DNA of 64,000 nucleotides from the NCBI GenBank assembly GCA_029718625.1, contig CM056391.1, positions 26,390,281 to 26,454,280 on the forward strand, read 5' to 3'. The notes beneath the pieces are model-generated. The model did no database searches, was not told the DNA's origin, and saw only the letters and a program-made list of their open reading frames with translations. Of this stretch, positions 33,601 through 43,912 are shown piece by piece. The DNA is from Synaphobranchus kaupii (lineage: Eukaryota; Chordata; Actinopteri; Anguilliformes; Synaphobranchidae). The position numbers and the translations under genes were made by a program. How positions within the stretch are numbered: the first letter of the stretch is position 1; each line of letters starts with the position of its first letter.

Positions 33601-36600
33601 TCTTGAGTCTTTAGTCTCCAACTAATGGTACACGGCAATGAACCCCCTTATGTTTGCCAGTAATGCATGTGTGGCTGTAGAACTACGGCACGGATGGTAT
33701 TGGGATGGGGGGGGGGGGGGGGGTGTTACCACTAGAAGTTCACTGTTTTCCCACCATTCTCACATCTGTGTGTCATAGCCGTTATGTTAAACCTTGATTT
33801 CGCAGGCTTAACACACCATTTCAGCTCAAAGGTAGTCTGAGGGCGGCTTATGGCCACGTTCCCTTTGAAGCTACGAAAGTCACCAGAGCTCAAGGGTCAA
33901 AGCTCACGAGAAAGCACCTCAATAGCTCTCATAGATGGCTTCTGGAGGTCCGTAGTCCAGCTGTACTGGGATCAGTGCTTTAACTGGATCAGCTAAGCCC
34001 ATTATTATTAGCAACCGGTGGCTAAGGACTGAGGTTGGATGTAATCCTCTCCAGAAGGGAGGCCCTCCAGGTCCATAACTAGTCATAATGTTTAGAGGTT
34101 AGAGGTGCTGTGGTGTTCTCACCTCATTCAGCTGCCCTGGTCTTTGTCATCAGCAAGGGAAATGATAGAATATACTTAATTGATCCTGGTGAAATTTACC
34201 CCACCACCAACTGGCCTAAAACGCATAAAAAATACGCTGTTAATACAAACATAAAATGTAGATAACATCTTTAGCACCTAAAGTGGAACATCTAAGTTAG
34301 TAAAAAAGGAAACTGCGCATTCCATAAGATGCATAAGCAAGTACCTCAGTATGTACATACATTATATGAAACCATCAGACCTGCAGGATATAGCTTTCTG
34401 CAACCAAAAGAACATTATTGAATTATCATAAAATATCTTGTGTGTGTGTTTTCTTGGTAAAAAGGAGACTCAAATCCGCTTTTTACCTTAGCTTCAGCAA
34501 AGTAACAGTGCTCTGAAAGTAAGTTACCTTAGCAATGGAAATAATGTCCCGGTTTAGATTTTAGATTTTAAAATCTGCAATGGTGAGTCCATGACAAGCC
34601 AGTAAAAGCTCCATGATTAGTCTTAATATCCGCAGTGAGCTGTTTCTTTTTTAACATACTGTTAAAAAATTTCAGGGCAGGCTCATAATGAGGCCACTAT
34701 CCCATCCCATTCACCTAACCCTACTGACAGAGTTCCTCAGGTCTAATGTATCTGAATCATGCAGCGCAGATGTGATTTCATGTCAAGCCTGTGGTGCTAT
34801 AAAACTGCCAAACTGCTGTTTTCAGAAAAAAATTTTAATCAAAATGTCACAAATGACACCTTTTATATCAGCAGGAACACTTTGTCAAGTAGAAAAGATG
34901 ACCGTCAGTGGCGGGTGTGTCATTTGTGATTGGTTGGTAATTTTCACATAACGGGTGGACGCAAATAAAAACCCATCCCATGAGGTAATCGCACCCTAGA
35001 GGCCTAATAGAGACAGGAGCATTTTTGTTGAATAAGGATCATTTTCCTCCTCAGGTTTGACCCTGTTATAAATTGTAGGTTTTGCAATTTATGAATGGCT
35101 AGGAGCTGAATTGAAATGGTATGACCCATTTCTACATGGGGCTACATCATTCTACATCATTAGATTCTTAATTCTCTCCTGAGTGATAATTTGACCTCAG
35201 CCTTTGGTTCTTTTAGTTGCGCGATATAGCAGTGATTTGACGGCACAGTTGTCGATCCGATCTTTTCCCCCCCAATTTATTTCCACTGTTTGGGAACAAT
35301 GCACTATTCCCAAGTTGTTACGAAACCCATTAACATTTAACACAATTAACAAGATGTAGTTGATGTCGTAATCAATCTTGTGCAGTTTTTCAAAGCGTAT
35401 ATCATTCGTACCTAGAATATGCTTGATTTTCTTTTCTTTTTTTTTCATATGAGGTGAACTACAAAAGTGCTGCGTTTGTTTTGCATCCGTGTCTGGGTAT
35501 ATTCCACAAAATGTGAAACAAAAAAATCACCTAATTTCAGACCTGCTACGTAGCGGACAGTCTTGTGTTAGTTGCTAAATCAAAACACAGGCCCCTTAAA
35601 ATCCACAGAGACTTACGAAATGCAAAAGCAGCCACCTCTGTTCTCGTACGCTGCGGCCTTTTGATTTGACCATATCCAGAACCTTTTCCTTAAAATCAAA
35701 CTGATCTGTAAACTGGCAATAAAAAATCCTGCAGCTGCAGCGGTATTGAGGGCCACTGTGACATCACCGTGCAATGCTACTGATTTTTCAGGTTTGCTGG
35801 CCTCCGTTCCCAGTATCCAGGAAGAGGTGGAACCACCAATCACAGACGACTCGAGTGGACACAGCAGCGGCGCCAGTGGTAAGACTTTCACCTGTCACAT
35901 TCTGTCCTGTCCTGTGCTGTATGTGTGACGAAGCGCATTGGATAGAGGAGGAGTCTACTGCTTGAACTGTAGCTGTCGCATGAAATATATCCATAACATA
36001 TTATCGCCTAGTTTGGATACCTGTGTGCAAGCAAGGGTTGGGTTGTGATGGGGAAGGGGTATGACAGTCTTCATGATGTAGGCTACATTATTGGGATTGG
36101 GATGGCCACTGGAAATATAGCAAACTCTAATGGTGTTTGGTGCCCCCTGCTGGATGTTTTACACAGGACCACAGTCACAGACACAGGCCTGAGATGCACA
36201 TCTGCATAGACAGGGAAAGGGTGGTCCACAATGAATGAATGAATATACTTTGCGTTGTCAATACAAGCCCACACAGGGGGGGTGAAAGAAATCCCCAAGA
36301 AGTTCCTGATTTAACCATATTCCTATCTCATAAAAAACACCTTAGATATGCTGTACCTGTTGATAGACATTTTGTCCAAAATATGTGCTCTCGCATGACA
36401 TGGAGAAGCTACACAGACTCCACGTGCAAGCAGATTGTGAATCAAGGTTATTCCTGCTTTCTGTTCTATTATCAGTCATTATATACTAGCAACTATTTTT
36501 GTATTTGCCACCATTCTGTACTATAGTAGTAAAATGACCTTTCTGTTATACTCCGCAGAGATCTGATTTAGTAAAATGTTATTTTTAGTCTGGTGTTCGT

Positions 36601-37354
36601 GTGTGTGTGTCTAAGTTTCCATTTTAAACCCTTCTATTACCAATATACAACATACATACTGTATTGCATGCACATGGGGCCTGATTTACTAAGACATTTA
36701 GCATGTGCAAAACCTTTTAGCACACGCAAATCTGGTGCAAAACAAATACCATGACCAATCATTCGTCATGTTATTGGTTTTGCATGTGCTAAAAGGTTAA
36801 TATGGTCTCTTCACTACATAATATATTATAGTGTAGGGATCAAGCTGAAGTCCTGGAGGTTTTATTTCGATCGCCAGCCAATTTAAACCTTGTAATCCAC
36901 CAGTTCTGTGGACCCCTGTCCCAATCATTGACTTAGATTAAGCACTTAAGAGCTGAAACAGCTGGAGTTCGAAACGCCGTTCTCGGCTCTGTATTGTGGC
37001 AGGGTTATAACCTGCTGGGCACCCATTTTTAAGTGCAATCCATCCTTGGTTACCCCCTGGAGGTTAGCACTCCTTTGAGCTCAGTCATTTAACTACGTCT
37101 AACGGCTGTGGAAAATGGGACAACGGTGCTTTTAGCCGAAGCCCCGTATTGACTTCATGGGGACGTGTAGGAGTTTGACAGACCCCTGAAGGATGGCTTC
37201 TGTGGTTCCAGGTCCGTTTGACGCACGTCAGAGCGGACAGCTGCCCGTGAGGAAGAGGGTCAGGCCGTCGGAGCTGCAGAGAGCTGAGCGATTCCCCCAG
37301 CCCAAGGTTCTGCGCATCAGCACCACAGAAGAGACCGCAGACGACCGACAGTAG
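21454..37354 (+). CDS. cry2: Cryptochrome 2, eleven coding exons, 573 aa
   Basis: Circadian transcriptional repressor of the photolyase/cryptochrome family, acting in the nucleus with PER on CLOCK:BMAL1. Exons: 21454-21611, 23269-23377, 26290-26432, 28284-28468, 28954-29042, 29296-29436, 30214-30525, 31794-31945, 32426-32628, 35792-35878, 37212-37354. All introns are GT-AG and the sum (1722 nt) is in frame. Numbering follows mouse CRY1 through the core. The tryptophan triad W320/W374/W397, FAD-pocket D387 and N393, and zinc-interface C412/C414 are all present, as is S247-P (a MAPK site in CRY1). The photolyase domain spans about 3-165, the FAD domain about 210-485 and the PER/FBXL3-binding coiled coil about 470-495. 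The short tail (498-573) has a basic [11 protein letters not shown]. Gene order with slc35c1 and mapk8ip1 fixes it as CRY2 (once called cry3 in fish). Odd: V108, and a divergent 234-242. Confidence 0.97.
22565..22767. mobile_element. Palindromic MITE in cry2 intron 1
   Basis: Arms of about 55 bp (22565-22622 and 22710-22767) are near-perfect reverse complements and share GACCTCTGGCTTTC and ATGAATATCTTCAGACAGAA, around a centre of about 90 bp. Non-coding. Confidence 0.8.
22812..23142. mobile_element. hAT-like non-autonomous element in cry2 intron 1
   Basis: Begins CAGGGGTTCCCAAACTTTT and ends with the reverse complement of CAGGGGTTCACAAACTGTGG followed inward by GGGTCACGACCCC. These CAGGGGTTC ends are typical of hAT (Charlie-like) elements. 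A clear 8-bp target duplication is not visible. No transposase. Confidence 0.7.
23269..23377 (+). CDS. cry2: cry2 exon 2 (residues 53-89)
   Basis: Reads [14 protein letters not shown], then [19 protein letters not shown], ending at a codon boundary; acceptor CATCCTAG, donor GTCAGTG. Confidence 0.96.
25607..26090. mobile_element. Foldback MITE in cry2 intron 2, TAAC-flanked
   Basis: Ends TAGGGCTGGGCG and CGCCCAGCCCTA are perfect inverted repeats, and the arms continue through GATAATTATCGA and AATAACGGCCGTTGCCA. TAAC directly abuts both ends (25603-25606 and 26091-26094), a probable target duplication. The 484-bp interior has further inner inverted blocks (GTGTTGATAAGAC / GTCTTATCAACAC). The small frames here are artefacts. 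Confidence 0.85.
26290..26432 (+). CDS. cry2: cry2 exon 3 (residues 90-138)
   Basis: Reads [18 protein letters not shown] then V108-R109-D. Other cryptochromes have glutamate at 108. The codon change GAG to GTG also creates AAG|GTGAGG at 26341-26349, a near-consensus splice donor inside the exon. The normal donor is GTCAGG at 26433. Confidence 0.95.
27475..27492 (-). promoter_or_regulatory. CTCF-like motif in cry2 intron 3
   Basis: On the - strand reads CCGCCACCAGGTGGCAGC, a close CTCF core match. Occupancy unknown. Confidence 0.45.
28129..28150. repeat. (AT)n microsatellite in cry2 intron 3
   Basis: A short AT run followed by GTGTGT. Confidence 0.85.
28284..28468 (+). CDS. cry2: cry2 exon 4
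   Basis: Completes R then [18 protein letters not shown] and later [12 protein letters not shown]; the linker between photolyase and FAD domains. Acceptor CCCAAACAG, donor GTGAGG. Confidence 0.95.
28954..29042 (+). CDS. cry2: cry2 exon 5
   Basis: [19 protein letters not shown] leads to [11 protein letters not shown], the conserved GGETEAL helix; GC-rich; donor GTACGC. Confidence 0.95.
29296..29436 (+). CDS. cry2: cry2 exon 6 (residues 229-275), divergent
   Basis: [20 protein letters not shown] replaces the near-invariant ANYERPRMNANSLLASP: L234, L237, I239, I241 and C242 all differ. From S247-P248 onward ([20 protein letters not shown]) it is fully conserved. Frame and splice sites are intact. 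Confidence 0.95.
30214..30525 (+). CDS. cry2: cry2 exon 7 (residues 276-379)
   Basis: The FAD-domain core: [27 protein letters not shown]320, [37 protein letters not shown]374. S280 aligns with the AMPK site of CRY1. Only five of 104 codons end in A or T, unlike exon 1. Long antisense frames here are composition artefacts. Confidence 0.97.
31561..31685 (-). repeat. Dispersed repeat in cry2 intron 7
   Basis: On the - strand it reads GGGGCCTGATTTTACTAAGA, then AGCATGTGCAAAACC and AAATACCATGACCAATC. The same sequence lies in opposite orientation at 36674-36797 (intron 10). Probably a MITE or SINE family. Confidence 0.75.
31794..31945 (+). CDS. cry2: cry2 exon 8 (residues 380-430)
   Basis: [18 protein letters not shown] has D387, N393 and W397; [13 protein letters not shown] has C412 and C414; then [16 protein letters not shown]. 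Confidence 0.97.
32426..32628 (+). CDS. cry2: cry2 exon 9
   Basis: [18 protein letters not shown] leads to [20 protein letters not shown], the coiled-coil helix that binds PER and FBXL3. Ends one base into a serine codon; donor GTGAGT. Confidence 0.97.
32629..35791. other. cry2 intron 9, mostly featureless
   Basis: About 3.2 kb, AT-rich, without a recognised gene; the only clear feature is a 17-G run at 33707-33723. ORFs here are short and unsupported. Confidence 0.5.
33707..33723 (+). repeat. Poly-G run (17 G) in cry2 intron 9
   Basis: An uninterrupted G tract able to form G-quadruplex; length is also prone to sequencing error. Confidence 0.9.
35792..35878 (+). CDS. cry2: cry2 exon 10 (tail)
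   Basis: [20 protein letters not shown] then SSGHSSGAS. It starts with the conserved LLASVPS of CRY tails and turns acidic and serine-rich. Acceptor TTTTTCAG, donor GTAAGA. Confidence 0.93.
36141..36153 (-). promoter_or_regulatory. CTCF-like motif in cry2 intron 10
   Basis: On the - strand reads CCAGCAGGGGGCA, a CTCF core-like sequence. Confidence 0.4.
36674..36797 (+). repeat. Dispersed repeat in cry2 intron 10
   Basis: Reads GGGGCCTGATTTACTAAGAC, AGCATGTGCAAAACC and AAATACCATGACCAATC; an inverted partner of 31561-31685. Confidence 0.75.
37212..37354 (+). CDS. cry2: cry2 exon 11 (C-terminus and stop)
   Basis: [20 protein letters not shown] leads to [15 protein letters not shown] and TAG at 37352-37354. 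The basic VRKRVRP is a candidate nuclear localisation signal. A good donor (CATCAG|GTACAG) lies six bases after the stop at 37360/37361, so the exon probably ends there. Confidence 0.92.
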
Positions 37355-38273
37355 CATCAGGTACAGAAGAACCCAGTTAAGAGCCTTGTAACCTGCGGCT
37401 TCGTTTAAGCTATCTAGTCCCAGCGTAGCGCCGCGCAGCAGCGAGGTGTATTGAATATCTACACTTTCACAAACGTGCCAGTGATCTATAGTAATCGCAC
37501 TTCGCAAATCTCACTCGTATGAGTTTTCTAAATGCAAAGGGAAAAGTCTTGGATATAAAGCTGAAGGTGTATATGGAGTCATTCCAGGACTATTAGTAGA
37601 GCGGCGTACACCACTCTTGACCTATCACGTTCTAGGTGTACCAAAGCAATCGGAGGAGGAACAAGTTGTTCAGATTTCAGACAGAAAGAGTTATTGATTT
37701 TCAGCGGACTGCAGGGCTCAAATGATCCAGTAACAACATCTGGGCTGGTAGCCAGCATTCACACTGTGGCACATAGTGTGTTTTTCTTTCAGGTCAGGAA
37801 TGACTGTACTCTAAGTATATCCATATATACCCTAAACCATATCAAATTTAACATTTTGAAGAGAAAATGTGACCTGTGAAAAGACCTATAAAATTTGCCT
37901 GGTATCTCCAGTATAGCTTTCGGCTGCTGTGCTATTTCCATGAGTCATACAGTTATGATCAAGATCAAGCACCCTTCTCTTATTTATACCGTTCTTATAA
38001 TCACTTTCTATCGTTTCTGTCAGAATACAATTTATTCTCTGGAAATTTTTTGTTGGAATTTTTTGTAACTTTTTTTACATTCATTTTAAGATTTATTTTG
38101 TTTAAAAATTTTAATAAATGTTATCATTTTGGTTAGTGCCAGTATGTATTTGAAAATAAACCGCAGGTAAGATTGGATGGGCCAATCACATTCCAAGTCA
38201 GCACATTTTAAAATACTTTCCTCATCCAATCGAATGTTGGGTTTATTTTCTTGTAAAATAAACCCTGCGGACA

Positions 38274-38450
38274 GCAGTGTCTGCAGGTATTTGGCCCAAC
38301 CATGCACTGCACCACCTGATTTCACTAATTATTTTACCTCCTTGTTTCAGGAAGTGAGCTCATTTAGTGAAATCAAGTAGCGTAGGGGATGGTTGGAGCA
38401 AATACATGCAGACACTGCGGCCCACAGGACCTGGAGTTGAGTAGCCCTGG
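38274..38450. mobile_element. Palindromic MITE downstream of the cry2 stop
   Basis: Inverted arms share AGTGTCTGCA and the ATTTGG/CTCCAACCAT block, with GATTTCACTAATTA and TTAGTGAAATCA nearer the centre. The right end (complement CCAGGGCTACTCAACTCCAG) resembles common fish hAT MITEs; the left end is worn. Confidence 0.65.
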
Positions 38451-38729
38451 CACATAGAGTAATTGTAAATCAAGTGATTCAGAGCAGTGCACATCACAGA
38501 ATGATTACCATAAAATGTCTGTGCAAGAATATATACATTAAAATGCACTGTAACATTAGTTTAAATGTAATCTATTCAGACTGTTTTCAATGGTAGTGGG
38601 TTTTTTTTTGGAAAAGTAAAGATCCAATGTTAGGCATCCTCTGTGTAATGTTTACGGTATATCTATAACCTATAAAGGAAGACTGATTTAATGAGAAAAA
38701 CTCTAATAATCTCCCTTCCTATCTTTTTA

Positions 38730-38749
38730 TCTGTGTGTGTGTGTGTGTC
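38730..38749. repeat. (GT)n tract next to a splice acceptor
   Basis: A GT run immediately upstream of CTTTCAG; length variation could alter 3'UTR exon splicing. Confidence 0.8.
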
Positions 38750-39296
38750 TTTCAGACGATCGCCGCATGTGAACGTTGAGGAGCCCACCGTTTCCTGTGC
38801 TTCCTTCCTCTGTGGGCATGACCAGGATGTGAAACGCATACAGTACAATAGCACAAATCATCTCTAGTCTAAACGAAACGAACACAACCAGTAGCGAGCG
38901 ACAGCATAGCAGCGCCGGTTATCCCCCAGCAGCAACAAGGAAGCGCTAGCAAGATCACGCTGTCCCAGGTCAGCTTTTCTGAACCGGTACTTATTCATTC
39001 TGTGATAATTATGGGATTTTGGATCACCAAAGCAGTTGTGAAGAGTTTGTGCATACCCAGCCACGATACCAGTGTCTCTGTTAGCGTCTTTTAGGTGGTC
39101 TGACATTTTAAAAACCCTGCTTTGTCGATTTGATTCCAGGGTACAGTAGATTTCCATTCCATTCCATTTGCTCCCACCACAGTTGAATTGGGAAAAGTCG
39201 GAAGTGACTGTTTTAAGTTCAGAGAACAATGGCAACAACAGATAAGTGTTCCTGATGCCGGCTCACTGCATTGTAGCGGGGCCGTGTGGTATAAAT

Positions 39297-39668
39297 CAGT
39301 GTTTCCCAAGAGTTTGGTTCCCAAAATTCATCCAATAAGCCCCATGCCCCACTTTATAAGGGAATACATTTGCTGTGACCCATCTCTTTTTAAAATGTAA
39401 ATGTTTAAATGGGGGGGGAAATTAAATGTTTATCATAGCTGAATGTTATGTAACCGCAAATTTTATTGGAAAACATTGCTGTGCGTAACTAGTTCGGTGT
39501 CTGTAACAAGAGCAGTGTCAAATTTGATTGATGTGGACGTCAAGGGAAAGTGTACTATACACAGCAAATGTATTCTACGCATACAAGTTCTGTCCGCCTC
39601 ATGTCGTCTCATCATCCATCTCAACCCCTCCAATGAGTCCTTACCTCCAGTTTTGGAACCACTGGCAT
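39297..39668. mobile_element. Degenerate hAT-like element
   Basis: Starts CAGTGTTTCCCAAGAG and ends CCAGTTTTGGAACCACTG; the ends are inverted. Flanks GTATAAAT and GCATAATT agree at 6 of 8 bases, compatible with an old hAT 8-bp duplication. If the cry2 3'UTR exon is real this lies within it. Confidence 0.45.
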
Positions 39669-39782
39669 AATTCACACAGTTTGCAGCATTGCAGTATTTT
39701 TTCGCTTTTCTTTTCCCAGTTTCCCATGCTGCAGTATAGCCTTATTCAGCTAAACAGAAGGTATAATTCATTGCCATTAGAT

Positions 39783-39818
39783 CGGTGTGTGTGCGTGCGT
39801 GCGTGGGTGTGCGTGTGT
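39783..39818. repeat. GT/GCGT microsatellite
   Basis: Interrupted GTGTGTGCGTGCGTGCGT tract. Confidence 0.85.
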
Positions 39819-41254
39819 AAAATTAGATTGATTTATTGAAATGTTCCTGCAATACATATTAATATTTACTAGCCACATGCATCACTACAGAGTGAAGACT
39901 CAGTTGGTAACTTCAGACCAGATTTTAAAAAATGTGTATCATAATTATCTATACAGACATAAATCTTTTGATTTGGAACAAAAGCAGGACTGTATTTCAG
40001 CCAAAGGTTGTGCACTGTATGCTTTGAATTTGGAATGTCCCGCACTACATCTTCAGTGTAAATTGGCAGTAATGTTGAATCATAAAACAAGATGAATCTC
40101 CTTCTTTCTCACTTCCATATTCAGAAAGCCTGGCTTGGAAAACTTTCAGTTATTTATTGTAGACTGTCACTAGCCTTTCTGTTGTTCATACCTAAAACCA
40201 GCTATTGAACATTCCAAAGCAAATAAATGTGTACATTTGCTGAAACAGAAGTGTCCTTAAGCTGTGTTAAATAGTGCAATTTACATTTGGTATCGAACAG
40301 ACGTGTTAGTCTTAGTTTCAAGGAAATTTAAAACTTACTGTATTTTGCTTTTGGAATTTTATTTAATTTGTCTTTATACCACTGAAACAGTAAACACTAG
40401 CTATAATTCTTAAATCACAGAAGATAAAATGGGCAACATACTTGAGTATATAAAGAAAATGTTTACAAAGGTATTGGACTAAGCAAAGGCATTGTTCCAG
40501 ATCCCATCTTACATTAGAGAAAGAACTGCAGCTTGCACAATTTCACATTCATTCAAGAGAGGAAGTACCATTTTTTTTTTGACTGGCATAGGGCCGTAAC
40601 CAGGCTGAAGTTTGAACTACAGCATAGAAAATGGCTTGATGGAAAATCTCATACACAGTTTGCCAAAACGTCTATTTGATTTGAACCTGTGTGGTGTAAT
40701 CGAACCTTTGAGCTGATAGTGCAGATTCCTTTTTGTAAAGAGACTTCAGAGGGAAAGATGTGATGAGCTTAAGCTTGAAACAGACCGTTGAATGAGAATT
40801 TTAATTGATCGCTGTGCACGCCATAAAACAAGAAACTGAGAAGGGCAGATTGAGAGATAGGACCCTGCTTCTGAAACAAAATGGATGTCTTAGACAAACA
40901 AATATGGAATGTAAAGCGCTGGTAATAGGATTATTATGGAGGATGTTCTGGATAGATGTGATAATTACGATTGCGATAGATTACAATTGTTAATTTTCTC
41001 TGTTCTGTCACAAGGAACAAGAGTAGTCTACATTTATCCTCAATGATAGATAATCTGCATATATAAGAATATGCTACGCAATTTTGTGACAAATAAAAAT
41101 GCTTTCACACAAGAAATTGCTGTATTGATTATTCAGTTAATTGTTTGATTCATAATATAGGAATGTGAATGCAAACAGGTTGCACACAATCATCAAGTTA
41201 TAGGTAAGATTACTGAAGTCCTGCTAACAGTACACTACAATGTATATGTGTACA

Positions 41255-41255
<1 letters not shown>

Positions 41256-41292
<37 letters not shown>
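41256..41292. repeat. (GT)n microsatellite
   Basis: An uninterrupted GT run of about 18 units, within the proposed cry2 3'UTR. Confidence 0.95.
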
Positions 41293-41295
<3 letters not shown>

Positions 41296-41898
41296 TGTAA
41301 AAGAAAAAAAAAACGTCTTCTGAAAGACACGTTTTACACTTTTTGTTTTCTTCTTTTTTTTTTTAACGTGGCATCATAGTGGCTTCCATTCACCACAATG
41401 AAATGGGTAATGCACAACTCTAAAAATGTTTCCTTAAGATTGTTTTGATGTAACATTTTATGGAAATATTTTGTACCTGGAAGTGCAATCGTTGTTTCAG
41501 ATTGTGCACATATTTGTGCAAGTGTGTGTTCCATCTGTCCAAATGTTTAAGTATCCAATCTTTAATTGTGTTTCCTGTAGTTACCTGAGGTGGCTGTGTC
41601 AAATATTGGCACGTGGCCTTTTTGCTAGTGTTCTTCTTTATTATTAATATTATTCATTTTATAAACTTTTGTGAAATGGATGTATTATAAACCTTTTGTT
41701 GTGCTTGTTTTTACATAATTTGTAAAGTGTAAATACGTTTTTCCCTTATTAAATGCAGCTTCTGTAAGTAACCGTCAAGTGATGCGTATGTGTTTATTTA
41801 AAAGGTTTTGCAGTTGGGGCACAGTCTGAGGATGGCAGAAGATTACATCTAAACCCCAATTAATTTGTTCCATGTTTTGATTGTAATATTTACTCTTT

Positions 41899-41915
41899 GC
41901 CACTAGAGGGTGGCA
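41899..41915 (+). promoter_or_regulatory. CTCF-like motif at the cry2 3' end
   Basis: GCCACTAGAGGGTGGCA, a good though imperfect CTCF core, just past the proposed cry2 poly(A) site. Confidence 0.45.
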
Positions 41916-42842
41916 ACAGTAATGCCGTGTCTCAAATTAATAGCAAATGTTGACACTGGAAAACTATTTGTTCTATTTGTAAAGCTCTGATTTGCTATGG
42001 ATGCTTCTGATGTGATAAATGCTTGGATGTCCATAGGCTCAAATGGAAAGAGCGTAAAATGTGAATATTGGTATAGTGCACTTGAGACTCACTGCATATA
42101 ATCTGGAACTATTTAATTCTCATTAGTCTGTGAGCACTTCAGAGCAATTAAAGTACATTGCATTGCTTCAATGCAGATTACTGAGGGACCCATCTCCCTC
42201 TGAAAAAAAAAAAAGAAAATATTTTGAACACAGCAATGCTTTCATATTTACCTCTTACAGATAGTCCCTGCACTTATGTCCTAAACAATTACTGTAATGC
42301 AGTTCCTCTTGATGATATCATTGGCACTTGTGACCTCATCTATACAAGCTATGCAGAAATGCATTGCACTAACAATGATTGAAGTCCATTTACCCAGGCA
42401 CGTATTTAGCAATGATGTCATATTCCCTTTGAAACGCACCTTAATTATTCGCGTCACGCTTGTACACACCTTAATCCAGGTCGATTTAACCTGCTGATAT
42501 TTGCTAATTGAAGCAACTGGGTAGCTGTACAAGCCAGTAACTGCAGCATTGTTTCACCGACGACACACCCTTCACCCTATTTGAAAGTCAAAGTGGCCAG
42601 AGCGTCGGTCCGCATCGCTGCTCATAGCTCATATTTTGGAAGAGACAGACGATCAAGCTGAGCACTCGTTCTCCCATCATTGAGCTCTTGCCAGAAGCTT
42701 TCATGAGTATAGCCAGTAGGCTTACAGCCCTATAGCCTTCTGCCGAGGAGTCCAAGATAAGTGGGGCTGGGCCAAGTAATTTCTTGAATGGGATGTCCTC
42801 TTGGGATAACCCAAGTGCTGCTAGAAGTGGTGTTGGTGTTAT

Positions 42843-42855
42843 CCAGCAGGGGGCT
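42843..42855 (+). promoter_or_regulatory. CTCF-like motif
   Basis: CCAGCAGGGGGCT; a CTCF core-like sequence 1 kb beyond the previous one, same orientation. Confidence 0.4.
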
Positions 42856-43521
42856 ATCTTCCCTCTGGTACTAGTACTGTATAAACCAAAATCACACAGT
42901 TATCACAATCTGCCAATTTAGCCATCAGATTTATAGTTTATGGCTATCCAATCCTTTGCATGCATAATATATTTTATACTTACACATATTACACACACAC
43001 ATGGAGAAAAATAGAATGATTTAATATGTTTTCAAGTCAGAGGTATAAGCCTTGAGCTTATGTAAGCATTAAAAGTGCTTGTGTTTGAATACATAGCCCA
43101 ACATTCCTGTAAATAACCTTGCTGGCAATTAAAAGTCGAAGTCCCAGGAAGGATTTGCCACCTCGCTGACGAGAGGACGTGCGTGGAAAATCCACGCACA
43201 ATTTGGAGCGCTGCGCTTGGGGTCATGACAGGCAGACAGAATTGAATTCCAACTCGCATATTGGGTGATTTGCAGTGACTGCTGCCACTACCTAATTAAC
43301 TACAGTGGAACCCATCAAACCAAGGACCAGTTAAATGCTGACTTGACAGTCTCATTCAGAGCTTGGCGCACACTTTAATACATTAGGTGCTGTTCTGAAT
43401 CACCTGGAATAGTGAATGTGAGCCATCCCATGCTTCATTCAATCAAATATTGACCTCTAGATCAGTCTGGTAACTTTTAAAAAGTCATATCTCAAGGAAA
43501 TAAGAAGTGCAAGCTTCAGCA

Positions 43522-43900
43522 TGTAGGAATTCTGTCCTTTGTAAAGTAAAACTCGGAGTTCCAAAGTTTAGGTCAATAGCAATTTAATTATAATGAAAAA
43601 TAGTCTTCATTACAGTATACAAGATACCGGGTAATCGTAAGGCAGTTCAATCACAAAATAGTGTTGTGTGTGGTACGAGCTTTATACCCCAAACAGGCAA
43701 ACAAATGGACATTGTATGTGGTGTGGGAGGGAACCAAATGGTTATTGTCACCTAGGTAAGCTGGCTAACTCCCGTCTTCACACCCTAGCGGTGTCGTCGT
43801 CACCAGGCTTTGTTTCTAACCCCCCTTGATCATTGAGTAAGGCTGATTGTGTTAGGTGACCATCCAAGAACATTGAAGCAGGAAATGTATTTTCCCTACA
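43522..43900 (-). repeat. 3' LTR
   Basis: Same length as its partner; about 1.3% substitutions between the two and no indels, implying a recent insertion. Confidence 0.95.
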
Positions 43901-43903
43901 TAA

Positions 43904-43912
43904 TCCCCCCTT
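43904..43912 (-). other. Polypurine tract
   Basis: On the - strand AAGGGGGGA stands just before the 3' LTR, where plus-strand DNA synthesis would be primed. Confidence 0.7.

Larger units (their letters stand above)
38756..41770 (+). other. cry2: Probable cry2 3'UTR exon
   Basis: The acceptor TGTCTTTCAG ends at 38755 and pairs with the donor after the stop codon (37361). No protein-coding frame is seen. Candidate poly(A) signals are AATAAA at 40222 and 41092 and ATTAAA at 41748, the last followed by GT-rich sequence. A junction six bases after the stop would not trigger nonsense-mediated decay. The 3' end is inferred. Confidence 0.45.
41771..43521. other. Intergenic between cry2 and the LTR element
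   Basis: No gene recognised; two CTCF-like motifs are listed. Confidence 0.5.

Noticed and set aside
37085..37507. 140-codon - strand frame
   Set aside because: Antisense to cry2 exon 11 and flanks; no supporting features.
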